Source: Nitrosopumilus sp. H13 (lineage in GTDB: Archaea > Thermoproteota > Nitrososphaeria > Nitrososphaerales > Nitrosopumilaceae). From it: a stretch of 35,928 nt of DNA. The notes below the pieces were generated by a model. The model worked only from the letters and a program-made list of their open reading frames with translations, did no database searches and was not told the DNA's origin. Each line of letters opens with the position of its first letter. The first letter of the stretch is position 1. Below, one piece after another: positions 7,825 to 16,443 of the stretch. The translations under genes were made by a program, and so were the position numbers. Location of the stretch: assembly GCA_003724285.1 (NCBI GenBank), contig RHFB01000061.1:1-35928 (forward strand). The letters run 5' to 3'.

Positions 7825-9373
7825 TTGGCTGGAAAACGTATCGTACTTACTGCTGATCGGAGCCTGACGACAAACTACAGGGGCAACTTTTTGTACGGGT
7901 TCATAGCATGCGGCCCCTACGAGGTGCTTCCCGAGTGGGTCTTTGACAAGGTGTTTTGCCGTAAAGGTGGCGCAGGTAGGCCTGCGCAGGGTCGAGAGCT
8001 CGCTGATTCAGGGCGGATACAAGAGAGACGAGGTGTTCATGGCCCACCCGGAGATGCTGAAAAAATCAATCGGACCGGACACAAAGGTCGTGGGGATAAA
8101 CGTGATGGATCCGCTCGGAATGGCGCCGGTAACTACCACAATGTCTCCTGAAAAGCTATCCTATGTAGCCATGAAGTTCAAAAAGATGTGCGCCGAGATC
8201 ATACAGCTAAAGAAAAAGTACGACTTTAAGGTGGTAGTCGGCGGCAATGGCGCCTGGGAGCTTGCAAAGTCAGACAGGATGAAGATTCACGGTTTGGATA
8301 CGGTGGTAGTCGGCGAGGCAGACGAGCTGGCAGTAGACTTGTTCCGCGACCTTGAAAAGGGGGACGCGCCAGAGATGATGCACTGCTTTGTAAGGAATCT
8401 GGAGAACATTCCGGTGATAGAGGGCCCCACGATAAACTCGCTCATCGAGGCCATGCGCGGGTGCGGGCGCGGGTGCGACTTTTGCGACGTGAACAAGAGG
8501 TCAAAAAAAGATCTTCCGCTTGAGAGACTGCAACAAGAGGCAAAGATAAACCTCGACTATGGGTTTGACTCTGTCTGGCTGCACTCCGATGAGATGCTGC
8601 TGTACGGGTGCGACAACAGGGACTTTATCCCAAACAGTGACGCGATAACAGATCTGTGGAAGGGGCTAAAGGGCCTGGGGGCAAACTTTGTAGGGACCAC
8701 ACACATGACGTTTTCTGCAGTGGCAGCAGACCCGGATTTGATGCGCCAGATATCCCACATAAACAAGCAAGACGAGACGGGAAGGTGGCTTGCGACAAAC
8801 CTCGGAATCGAGACCGTGTCGCCGTCAATGGTCAAAAAGCACCTGGGCGTCAAGACAAAGCCGTTTTCGACAGACGAGTGGGGCAGCGTCGTGCGCGAGG
8901 GGGCAAGGATTCTCAACGAGAACCACTGGTTCCCGGCAGCCACCATAATCATAGGCTGGCCAGACGAGACGCCTGACGACGTCCAGTATACCATAGACAT
9001 GATGACGGACTTTAGGGCCATGGACTTTAGGGGGCTGGTAGCTCCGCTGCTATACCAGGACTTTAGCGAAAAGAACTCGATGCACTTTGGCAACCTCAAC
9101 GAGGCCCAGTTCACGCTCTTTTGGAAGTGCTGGGAGAACAACTTGCGCGTAATCAACGACATCATTCCCATAATCCTCAGAAACAAGACGTACGGGCCCC
9201 CCATGAAGATCTTCATGTACGGGATTCTAAAGGCCGGAACGTGGGCGATTATGAGGTATCTGCGCGGCCTGTGCAAGGATCTCTTCAACGGCAGGACGCC
9301 AGACGAGATTGTGGAAAAGTATGCAAGAAGCAGGTCCGTGTCGGCCCCGCGAATTCAGACAAAAAAGCTATAA
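7825..9373 (+). CDS. B12-binding-type radical SAM protein, with an apparent frameshift
   Basis: Two overlapping frames encode one protein. The TTG at 7825 opens MAGKRIVLTADRSLTTNYRG and runs through 'EWVFDKVFC' (to about 7965); the sequence then makes sense only in the +1 frame, from 'VKVAQVGLRRVESS' to the stop at 9373. The second frame alone is open from 7943 (476 residues). Its first part resembles a cobalamin-binding Rossmann-like domain ('TKVVGINVMDPLG', 'FKVVVGGNGAWE'), and the cluster motif CGRGCDFC is encoded at 8462-8485. The substrate is unknown. The break may be a real mutation, a sequencing error or a small deletion. I infer the joined protein from continuity of sense, not from an alignment. 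Confidence 0.8.
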
Positions 9374-9691
9374 ACCTGCAATCGCCACATCTGCAATGGT
9401 GTTGCGTTTTGGGGTAAGCGATACAAAATATACCTTGTCTGCGCGCTCGATTCCCTCTACCTTTTTGTATGACTTTGATGTCACGTCAAACTCGTAGATC
9501 CCGGGTTCAATTGAGCCCTTTGCATATATCATCAGGTACACGTCCCCCGTGGTAGGGCTGAGGGGTACAAACGCAGTAACATACCCCTTGTACGAGTGTA
9601 TCGGCAGTGTGTTCTTCATGGGCGGGGCCGCTGTTGCCATGTACATAAAGACGTCTTCAATGCTGTCAAACTCTTCGTACTCGATCTTCAC
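9368..9691 (-). CDS. Small conserved-looking protein of unknown function
   Basis: The 107-residue product has no signal peptide or membrane segment and no motif I recognise. It reads as a compact beta-rich domain ('KGYVTAFVPL', 'GDVYLMIYAKG', 'GIYEFDVTSKSYKKV'). The ATG at 9691 lies about 24 nt after a TATA-like TTATTATATTG on the minus strand (9712-9722), so it has its own promoter. Its end overlaps the convergent radical SAM gene by 6 bp. The promoter, start and codon pattern support a real gene. Confidence 0.7.
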   Translation of the reverse strand: MKIEYEEFDSIEDVFMYMATAAPPMKNTLPIHSYKGYVTAFVPLSPTTGDVYLMIYAKGSIEPGIYEFDVTSKSYKKVEGIERADKVYFVSLTPKRNTIADVAIAGL

Positions 9692-9727
9692 AGATTAGGG
9701 TGGAAGGTTTTCAATATAATAACCTAA

Positions 9728-10705
9728 TCAGTTCATTCTGGACTTTATGTGCCTGTGCACCTTGAACCCAATCATGGCAGGTGCTGCAATATACATTCCA
9801 AGGTTTAGCGCAATTACTGTAATTCCAAGACCCAGCACATGGGATTCAGAGCCGTCCTCTGCAAGCGACATTATTGCAAGCGAGGATATCATCGGGGTGA
9901 TAAACGCCTTTACCGCCTCCCGGAAAGCCGGGTTTTCACGCTCTAGATCCGCCACATACGGGGAGAACGAATAGTAGACATCGTTGAATACGGTCATAAA
10001 TGACGCCCCGGATCCCGTGCTCATCACCGTGTTGTCCCTTATCTCACGGAGCATCTGCACCTGCGGGGCAAGCTCCGTTCCGTACGTTGCAGTGGCTATG
10101 AGGCACCCCTGCTTTGGGGCTGGATCAGCTGCCGGGGCATCCACTACGCAAATGCCGCCCTTTAGTACGGTTCCTGCACCGCATGTCGGCTGAGGCTCGG
10201 GTGTTGGTTCTGGTTCCGGCTCGGGCTCTGGTTCGGGTTCAGGTTCTGGCTCGGGCTCTGGTGTTGGTTCTGGGGCTGGGGGTGGAGGCGGGGGTGGCGC
10301 AGCAGATCCGCCTACATATTCAAACGTAATGCTTACTTTACTTGAACTCTTTTGGTGATTTACCTCAATAATATATTCTCCGCCACTCTTCCACACCGGA
10401 CCTCCCGCCTTTACAACATCCTTGAACGAGCCGTCCTCTGCAATATCTGCAGGAATAATATGTCCTGCCCCTACATAACTGCCCAATGGCGAGATGATTC
10501 GATAGGTAATCCCGGCCTCCAAAGTAGAATTGGAAGAGTAATTTCTGATCTTGCCTTCAATCGTGATATCAGAGCCGTCAGAGTACAGATTCAGATCAGT
10601 CTTTACCGAAAGCGGCAGGTGCGTGTCGGCAGATGCGTTAGTCATTCCATAAGACAGGATTGACACGGATAGTATAGCAAATGCAAGAAAGCCTCTGACT
10701 TTCAT
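9728..10705 (-). CDS. Secreted protein: Ig-like module, Pro-Glu linker, C-terminal ATATYG domain
   Basis: An in-frame GTG at 10717 exists, but the ATG at 10705 gives a standard signal peptide (MKVRGFLAFAIL..., cleavage near NASADT) and lies 24 nt from a TTTATAGATT-type TATA box (10729-10740). The mature N-terminal module ('SDITIEGKIRNYSS' to 'GPVWKSGGEYIIEVNH') is related to the PEFG proteins at the start of the window. A proline run and an alternating Pro-Glu linker follow, then CGAGTVLKGGICV, then 'GCLIATATYGTELAPQVQMLR', which resembles the 'CFIATAAYG' domain found at the C-termini of many exported proteins. A hydrophobic segment near 'VLGLGITVIALNLGMYIAA' precedes a basic end and probably anchors it. 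Confidence 0.82.
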   Translation of the reverse strand: MKVRGFLAFAILSVSILSYGMTNASADTHLPLSVKTDLNLYSDGSDITIEGKIRNYSSNSTLEAGITYRIISPLGSYVGAGHIIPADIAEDGSFKDVVKAGGPVWKSGGEYIIEVNHQKSSSKVSITFEYVGGSAAPPPPPPPAPEPTPEPEPEPEPEPEPEPEPEPTPEPQPTCGAGTVLKGGICVVDAPAADPAPKQGCLIATATYGTELAPQVQMLREIRDNTVMSTGSGASFMTVFNDVYYSFSPYVADLERENPAFREAVKAFITPMISSLAIMSLAEDGSESHVLGLGITVIALNLGMYIAAPAMIGFKVHRHIKSRMN

Positions 10706-10762
10706 TATCCACTCCACAGATCAAAGGTATTTATAGATTAAATCAAATAAAAATTGACCTGA

Positions 10763-13700
10763 TCATACCCTAATGATGCCTTTTTTGACTAGATACTGTA
10801 TCGACTCGACAAAGTCCTCATCGGAGATCAGGTCATCGGCCCACCATCTTGCGCCGTTTTTGACCCAGTCTGGAACGTTCTCCCCCTCATGATCAGAGGG
10901 AGTAATCAGGCCAGACTCGACTAGGTGCCTTACTCCCCTAGCAAACTCGTCATCAGGTATGAGCCCTGATGACCACTTTCTGGCGTCTGCCTTTACCCAG
11001 TCCGGAATTCCGGGAATTGACACCTCAAAGGAGACAGAGCCCACCTGCGTGCCGCCATGCGAGAGGCTTACCTTGTATGTGCCCGGCAGCGAGTTCTCGT
11101 TTATCGCAATTATTGATTTGTACTTGCCGCCCGGGATTGCCGACTCGAAGCTTCTCATACTACCGTCGGGATCCGTTATTGCAACTGCAAGCGGCACTCC
11201 CGGAACATGCGAGCCCAGTCTGCCAGAGAGTGTTATCTCTGTCACATCTCCGGGGGGCGGCCTTGTCACATCATGGGAGCTCAGCTGCGGCGCAACGTCG
11301 CGCGGCGCCGGCGCAGGCGAGCGCGCAATCAGGCTGGCAACCCTGGCATCACCAGAAGAGTCCCGGGCGTCATGATACTTTACATCAAGGCTCCCCCCTG
11401 CCGGCGACATCAGGCCGGTCCCGTCCCTGTTGCATATCTGCGAGGGCATCTTAAAGCTGCCCTCAAATATTCCCGTGTCCGGCCCCGTCTCCACTAGTGA
11501 AAAGCCCGCAGAGCCAAGGCCGCCGTGTGTTACGCCGCCAACCATACATCGCTTGTAGCGCACGTCCTTGAGCAGCACCTCTAGCAGGATCACGCCGTCA
11601 CGGCCCACAGTGTCTACAATCTCCGAGTTCGGATCATTTACCGCCGTGTAAATGTCTGAAATGTCGTTTCTCAGGTTCAGATCCGGATCATTTACCGTGA
11701 TTACGACTGCCTGCCCAAAGCGGAACGACTTTGAATTTGAAGATACCGTCCCCGTATGCGTCGAGACCGCCGGTTGCGATGATATTGTGGTGCGCACGCC
11801 GACTGCGTCAAGATCAGAGTACGATATGAACAGCCCGTCCTTGCCTGTCAGTCCACTTGTAACTATGAACCGCACGCGGTCATCAATAGTGGACATGCTG
11901 CCTATGAATTTTGGATCAAAGATGTTTATCTGGTTTGCAACAGAGTACTCGATGGTTCCCTCAAACGTCGACGAGTCGCGCGACGTCTCCTCAAGCTCAA
12001 AGCGGTATATCGCGTTGTTTACGTCCCGGGAGCCGGCCATTCCAAGCGAGACAAAGTCTGCAACAAGCGGCAGCATCCCTGTCCCCGGTACAGTCACTTC
12101 CATATCTATGACAAGCCGGGCAGTCCCGCTCATGCCTGCGATCTGCGAGACGGTATCTGGCCCAAGCTGCACGAGCGCCTGCCGCTCGAGTCCCGGGCCT
12201 GCAAGCAGCACCGACCCTCCCCCAAACTCCAGGGACATGGACGCGTCTGCAAGGCCGCCTTCGAGTTTTGCAAGCGATCTGATGTCATAGTTGAGCCAGT
12301 TCGTCCCGTCATAGCTGGGCTGCGACGTATCCACAAGTACGGAGGCAAGCTGTGCGGCGCTTGTCCCCGTATCAATGGACAGGCCGTCATAGCTTCCAGA
12401 GATCCCCGATGTGTCAACAAACAGCCTCTCAGAGTGCCTGTCAGGTACGGAGACCTGTGCAGGGGCGGCAGCCCCGCCGTCCACGTAAAACTCGGCCCCC
12501 GTCGATCCTGCAAGGGTTATGGGGCTGCCTATCTTTAGCGTGGGAATTGTGGATGCCGGATCCGAGACATCAAGCAAGTCACCCCTGTCAGAGTTGAGGT
12601 TTTGATCCGGATCATGCAGTATTACCTGGTTTCTGGTTCCAGGCCTCAGGGCCCCGGCATCCCCTACTGACAGCGTCGCATCTGCAGAGAATGTGGCAGT
12701 GGTAGAGCCTGCCAGGATGCCCGTCTTTTTGTCATTGTACTCGAGATATCCTACAAGCCCCCTCTGCGAGCCCCCGATTACCCCAAGTACTGACTTGTTT
12801 CTCGCATCTGTCGCATCAAAGACGCCCGAGTTGCGCGACGTCTCTACAAACGTAACAATACCAGAGAACACATCAGAGCCGTCAGTAACTGTGAGATCCG
12901 GCTGGTAGCCGTTTGTCCTTATCTCAAGGAGTGATCCCAAGTCCACCTGCAGCCTGCCATTGTCTGCAAAGCCGATGCCTGAGAGATGCGGCAGGATGTT
13001 TGTCAGTCCCGGGCCACCTGCAGCCGATGCAGAGCCGCGGTCGTCATAGGCGCGGTAAAATACAGAGTTTGGCCCGAACGTCCACGAGTCCTCGTCTGTC
13101 GGATCCTGGTTTAGCTGCGCATCTGAGATGGTTACAAACACCTCTGCGCCGCTAGGATAAGTCTCGCGGTCAGTACTAAGGGAGATGTCTGGAATCTTGT
13201 CGTACTCGAGCTGTACCTGCTGCGAGGAGCCGCCGGGGTTGTACGATATCGTGACGGATCTAAACGTGTACAGCTGTATCAGCGGCCACGCCCCGGGATC
13301 CAGCCCCGTCTGCCCCGTGGGAACCGCAGAGTTCTTGTTGAGTGACTTTGCATTGCGTACCACGTTGTTTGTATTGTCCCCACCCGGCTCTCCCGTGCAG
13401 GCGCCCGCGGATCCCGTCCCGTCTGCAAAGCCGGACAGTCCGCCGGATCTTGGAACCGCAAAGCCGTCAGTGCCTGAAAAAGACACGCCAAACGTCTCTT
13501 CTGGCGTATCCCTGCCGCAGAACACGCCAAAGTCAAGCCCCTCGCCTGCAAGCCCCACGGTCGCGTCTGCCGCCCGCGCCGCGTCTGCGTGCGCAAAGTA
13601 TGCAAACCAGCTGCCGCTTGATGCCTGCGTCATGCGCAGGCTCTGTCCGTTTATGGTCACATCCGGCTCGCCCTTTGCCGAGTTCGTATCTGAGAGGCTC

Positions 13701-13861
13701 GGATCGTTTACCACCACCTCTACTACCATCGAGCCGGCAAAACGGTTCCCAAACGCGTCGTTTTCAGCAGACACGGACAGGTTGGGGTTTGCCGCCTCTG
13801 CGTCATACATGGGAATCAGCGCCACTACAAGCGATATCAGGCACAGCCATCTCAGGTTCAA
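10763..13861 (-). CDS. Very large secreted multidomain surface protein
   Basis: The open frame extends upstream to 14071, but that would overlap the CDF gene. The TTG at 13861 (or GTG at 13870) gives a signal peptide ('NLRWLCLISLVVALIPMYDAEA') and fits a TATA-like TTATTTG at about 13883-13891. The product is then about 1032 residues. It contains several beta-sandwich-like repeats marked by phrases such as 'VTISDAQLNQDP', 'VILHDPDQNLNSDRGD' and 'VITVNDPDLNLRNDISD', whose Asp-rich loops could bind calcium. The end has two copies of a module (IPDWVKADARKWSS... and VPDWVKNGARWWAD..., each closing with 'LV..GII/LI') common in thaumarchaeal exported proteins. An S-layer or matrix role is plausible but unproven. 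Confidence 0.82.
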   Translation of the reverse strand: MNLRWLCLISLVVALIPMYDAEAANPNLSVSAENDAFGNRFAGSMVVEVVVNDPSLSDTNSAKGEPDVTINGQSLRMTQASSGSWFAYFAHADAARAADATVGLAGEGLDFGVFCGRDTPEETFGVSFSGTDGFAVPRSGGLSGFADGTGSAGACTGEPGGDNTNNVVRNAKSLNKNSAVPTGQTGLDPGAWPLIQLYTFRSVTISYNPGGSSQQVQLEYDKIPDISLSTDRETYPSGAEVFVTISDAQLNQDPTDEDSWTFGPNSVFYRAYDDRGSASAAGGPGLTNILPHLSGIGFADNGRLQVDLGSLLEIRTNGYQPDLTVTDGSDVFSGIVTFVETSRNSGVFDATDARNKSVLGVIGGSQRGLVGYLEYNDKKTGILAGSTTATFSADATLSVGDAGALRPGTRNQVILHDPDQNLNSDRGDLLDVSDPASTIPTLKIGSPITLAGSTGAEFYVDGGAAAPAQVSVPDRHSERLFVDTSGISGSYDGLSIDTGTSAAQLASVLVDTSQPSYDGTNWLNYDIRSLAKLEGGLADASMSLEFGGGSVLLAGPGLERQALVQLGPDTVSQIAGMSGTARLVIDMEVTVPGTGMLPLVADFVSLGMAGSRDVNNAIYRFELEETSRDSSTFEGTIEYSVANQINIFDPKFIGSMSTIDDRVRFIVTSGLTGKDGLFISYSDLDAVGVRTTISSQPAVSTHTGTVSSNSKSFRFGQAVVITVNDPDLNLRNDISDIYTAVNDPNSEIVDTVGRDGVILLEVLLKDVRYKRCMVGGVTHGGLGSAGFSLVETGPDTGIFEGSFKMPSQICNRDGTGLMSPAGGSLDVKYHDARDSSGDARVASLIARSPAPAPRDVAPQLSSHDVTRPPPGDVTEITLSGRLGSHVPGVPLAVAITDPDGSMRSFESAIPGGKYKSIIAINENSLPGTYKVSLSHGGTQVGSVSFEVSIPGIPDWVKADARKWSSGLIPDDEFARGVRHLVESGLITPSDHEGENVPDWVKNGARWWADDLISDEDFVESIQYLVKKGIIRV

Positions 13862-13948
13862 TGTATACACATGCGCCTGCCCACAAATAACAATGTCGTC
13901 TAAATCCTCCTTGGAACCCGTAATATGTGAGGAATCATACCGTACTGT

Positions 13949-15298
13949 ATGCTCAAGCACAGGACCAGGGTGCTGCAGATATCGTTTGTTGCCATATTCT
14001 CGGCGTTTGTAGTAGAGCTTGGATTTGGCATTGCAGAAAACAGCCTTGCGTTGCTCACTGACAGCATTCATGCTCTGCTAGATGCAGTGGTGACCCTCGT
14101 GCTGCTGCTTGCCGTCAGGCTTGCCCTGAGGCCGCCTGATGCGGGCCACACGTACGGCCATGGGAAGATCGAGTCGCTAGGCGGGATGATCGGCGGCATT
14201 GCCATATTCATGATTGCGTGCTTTTTCATCTACGAGTCCGTAACAAGGCTTCAGAGCCCGCCTGCAGTCCTGCCCGGACTGGTCGCAATAGTCGGCGGCA
14301 TGTACACAATCGGGGTGGACGTCTTTAGGATAATACTGCTTGGCAGATCCATGCGCAATGCCGGGGGAGTCGCCGTCAGGGCGGACTTTTATCACGCGCT
14401 CATGGATCTTGGCTCCACCGTAATAGCAATAGCGGGCATTGTCCTGGTGTCGTACGGGTTTTACCACGGCGACTTTGCAGCCGCGCTGGTACTGGGCGCG
14501 CTGCTAGTGGTACTGAGCGCAAAGCTAGTCTACAGGACCGCGCTGGACCTGACTGACAGCATATCGCCGGCGCTTGTAAGGGATGTCAGAGGTGCCGCCA
14601 TGGCCACAGATGGCGTGATGGACGTCGGCGCGGTGCTGATGCGCAGATCCGGCGAGACGTACTTTGCAGACGTCACCGTGTCGCTCCGGGGCGACACTAG
14701 CTTTGAGAGGGCGCACGAGATAAGCACCGGTGTGGAGGCGAGCATCAGGGGCGCGATTTCGGGATCCTCTGTGACCGTTCACTTTGAGCCCGACTGGAAG
14801 GACGTGCCCCTAGACTCGCGGATACACGAGGTTGCGGCAGGCACGGACGGGGTCAGAGGGGTGCACAACGTCAGCACCCACAAGACTGGCGGCAGGACTT
14901 TTGCAGACCTGCATGTGATGGTGGACAGGGATGCGGATCTGCTCTCTGCGCACCGCATATCAGAGGCAGTGGAGGGCCGCATACGCAAGGAGATCCCGGA
15001 TATCGAGCACGCCACCATACACCTAGAGCCGTTTGTGAGCGTGCCAAAAGAGTTCAAGATAAAGGACGCAGAGGCAGAAGAAAAGATACGCGGCATGCTA
15101 GATGGGCACCCGCAGGTCAGAAAGATAGGCAGGATAGTCCCGCTCAACTTTGGCAACATGCTCAAGATAGACATCGACTGCTCCTTTGATGGCTCCATGT
15201 CAATAGAGGATGTGCACGATCTTACGTCGGAGATCGAGCACGAGATAAGAGCAGAGATACAAAACTCTGTAATCACCATACACCCAGAGCCTGCCTAG
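13949..15298 (+). CDS. Cation diffusion facilitator with three C-terminal domains
   Basis: This is a proton-coupled metal efflux transporter. About six membrane segments span residues 8-195. The metal site is visible as His41/Asp45 (TDSIHALLD) and His149/Asp153 (DFYHALMD), with HTYGHGKIE at 67-75 in the loop after the second segment. Usual family members end with one cytoplasmic ferredoxin-like domain; this one has three in tandem (about 203-275, 283-365 and 378-449), each closing with a similar strand, 'VTVHFEP', 'ATIHLEP' or 'VITIHPEP'. The ATG lies about 24 nt after a TAATATG box, in an 87-bp divergent region shared with the large surface protein. Substrate is uncertain (zinc, iron, cobalt or nickel). 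Confidence 0.88.
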   Translation: MLKHRTRVLQISFVAIFSAFVVELGFGIAENSLALLTDSIHALLDAVVTLVLLLAVRLALRPPDAGHTYGHGKIESLGGMIGGIAIFMIACFFIYESVTRLQSPPAVLPGLVAIVGGMYTIGVDVFRIILLGRSMRNAGGVAVRADFYHALMDLGSTVIAIAGIVLVSYGFYHGDFAAALVLGALLVVLSAKLVYRTALDLTDSISPALVRDVRGAAMATDGVMDVGAVLMRRSGETYFADVTVSLRGDTSFERAHEISTGVEASIRGAISGSSVTVHFEPDWKDVPLDSRIHEVAAGTDGVRGVHNVSTHKTGGRTFADLHVMVDRDADLLSAHRISEAVEGRIRKEIPDIEHATIHLEPFVSVPKEFKIKDAEAEEKIRGMLDGHPQVRKIGRIVPLNFGNMLKIDIDCSFDGSMSIEDVHDLTSEIEHEIRAEIQNSVITIHPEPA

Positions 15299-16443
15299 AC
15301 CAGTATGCTAGTCAGGTACATCACCAGCATGCCCGATGCCAGACCCAGTGTTACAGAAGGGCTTGAGAATCTGCCGCCCTCGTTGCGAATCCACCGCAGC
15401 ACCACCAGCACCACCTGGAGTATGGCCCCCGCCCCCACTCCCAGGAATATCGCAGAGGCCATAGGCGAGTATGCAAAGCCGCCGGTCCACGCCCCGAGTA
15501 TCGCGGGCGCGCCCGCGATCATTGCAAGCGCCGCCAGCACCGGCAGCGCAGGCCTCCTGCGGGATACGGACGCGGCGATTGCAAGGCCCTCTGTCACGTT
15601 GTGGAGTGTGAATCCCACTATGAGAAACGTGCCAAACGCAAGCGAGCCGATTCCAATGGCAGCCCCTATTGCAAGGCCCTCGCCAAAGTTGTGCAGCCCA
15701 ATGCCGACAGATATCATCAGACCCGCCGCTGCCGGGCCGGTCCTGCCTGCAAGCCGCTCCCCCGAATAGTACAGCGCCAGAAACGACAGCGCTATTGCAG
15801 TCGCTACAAGCAGCGCGCCATTAAAGGCGCCGGCCAGATCATTCCGGGATATATCCAGGGCCTCCTCTGTCGCATCTATGGCAAGAAACAAAAGCAGTCC
15901 TGCCGTGAGCGCCAGAAAAAAGTGGTATCTGGCAGAGCTCATACCCCGGAGAAACGGGAGCCACAGCATCCCTATTACAACCGGAACCACCCCTACGAAC
16001 GTGCCTACCAGGGCAAAGAACGCGGCAAGATCCCACGTGGGGCGCGTCGCGGGGGCTGCCGCATCCACCATCTTTTCAAACCGCGTCCCGTCATCCGTGG
16101 TTATGCCTATCGCGTACGGCTCTGCCACATTCCACTCAAACGGGATGCGCACCAGCGCCGACTCGAGCCTCTCAAGATGCCGGTCCGGCTCTACTGCGGC
16201 AGGCTGGATGCGGTCATTCACATCTGCTAGCGCCACATCAACTGGCACGGGACCGGTGTTCCTTACTGTGGCAAGTATCTCAGACCCTACAAAGTCCACC
16301 CTCTCAATGCTTATCTCTGGTAATGGAACCCCCAGTCTGAGCATCTCAGAGCCGGGCCCGAGCATGTATGCCAAGAGTACTGCCACTAGTACCAGCGGCA
16401 CGATCCCGCCTGCAACGGCCCTGCCCCGGGATCTAGCTTCCAT
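15295..16443 (-). CDS. ZIP family metal transporter with extracellular N-terminal domain
   Basis: The ATG at 16443 (MEARSRG) overlaps the multicopper oxidase stop by 11 bp; the frame continues upstream to 16470. An N-terminal membrane segment is followed by about 90 residues of beta-rich sequence ('FVGSEILATVRNTGPVPVDVALADV') that would lie outside, then a ZIP core of seven or eight membrane segments. The transport-site motifs are HNFGEGLAIG and HNVTEGLAIA. The C-terminal end overlaps the convergent CDF gene by 4 bp. Translational coupling with the copper oxidase suggests a link to copper or iron handling. ZIP proteins mostly import divalent metals, so the true substrate is open. Confidence 0.87.
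   Translation of the reverse strand: MEARSRGRAVAGGIVPLVLVAVLLAYMLGPGSEMLRLGVPLPEISIERVDFVGSEILATVRNTGPVPVDVALADVNDRIQPAAVEPDRHLERLESALVRIPFEWNVAEPYAIGITTDDGTRFEKMVDAAAPATRPTWDLAAFFALVGTFVGVVPVVIGMLWLPFLRGMSSARYHFFLALTAGLLLFLAIDATEEALDISRNDLAGAFNGALLVATAIALSFLALYYSGERLAGRTGPAAAGLMISVGIGLHNFGEGLAIGAAIGIGSLAFGTFLIVGFTLHNVTEGLAIAASVSRRRPALPVLAALAMIAGAPAILGAWTGGFAYSPMASAIFLGVGAGAILQVVLVVLRWIRNEGGRFSSPSVTLGLASGMLVMYLTSILV

Noticed and set aside
13185-14012. 275-codon plus-strand frame opposite the large surface protein
   Set aside because: It overlaps both the real minus-strand gene and the start of the CDF gene, and its product is a low-complexity Ser/Pro sequence.
13862-14071. N-terminal extension of the 1032-residue surface protein
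   Set aside because: It would overlap the CDF gene start by 120 bp, bury the signal peptide 70 residues inside and ignore the TATA box near 13885.
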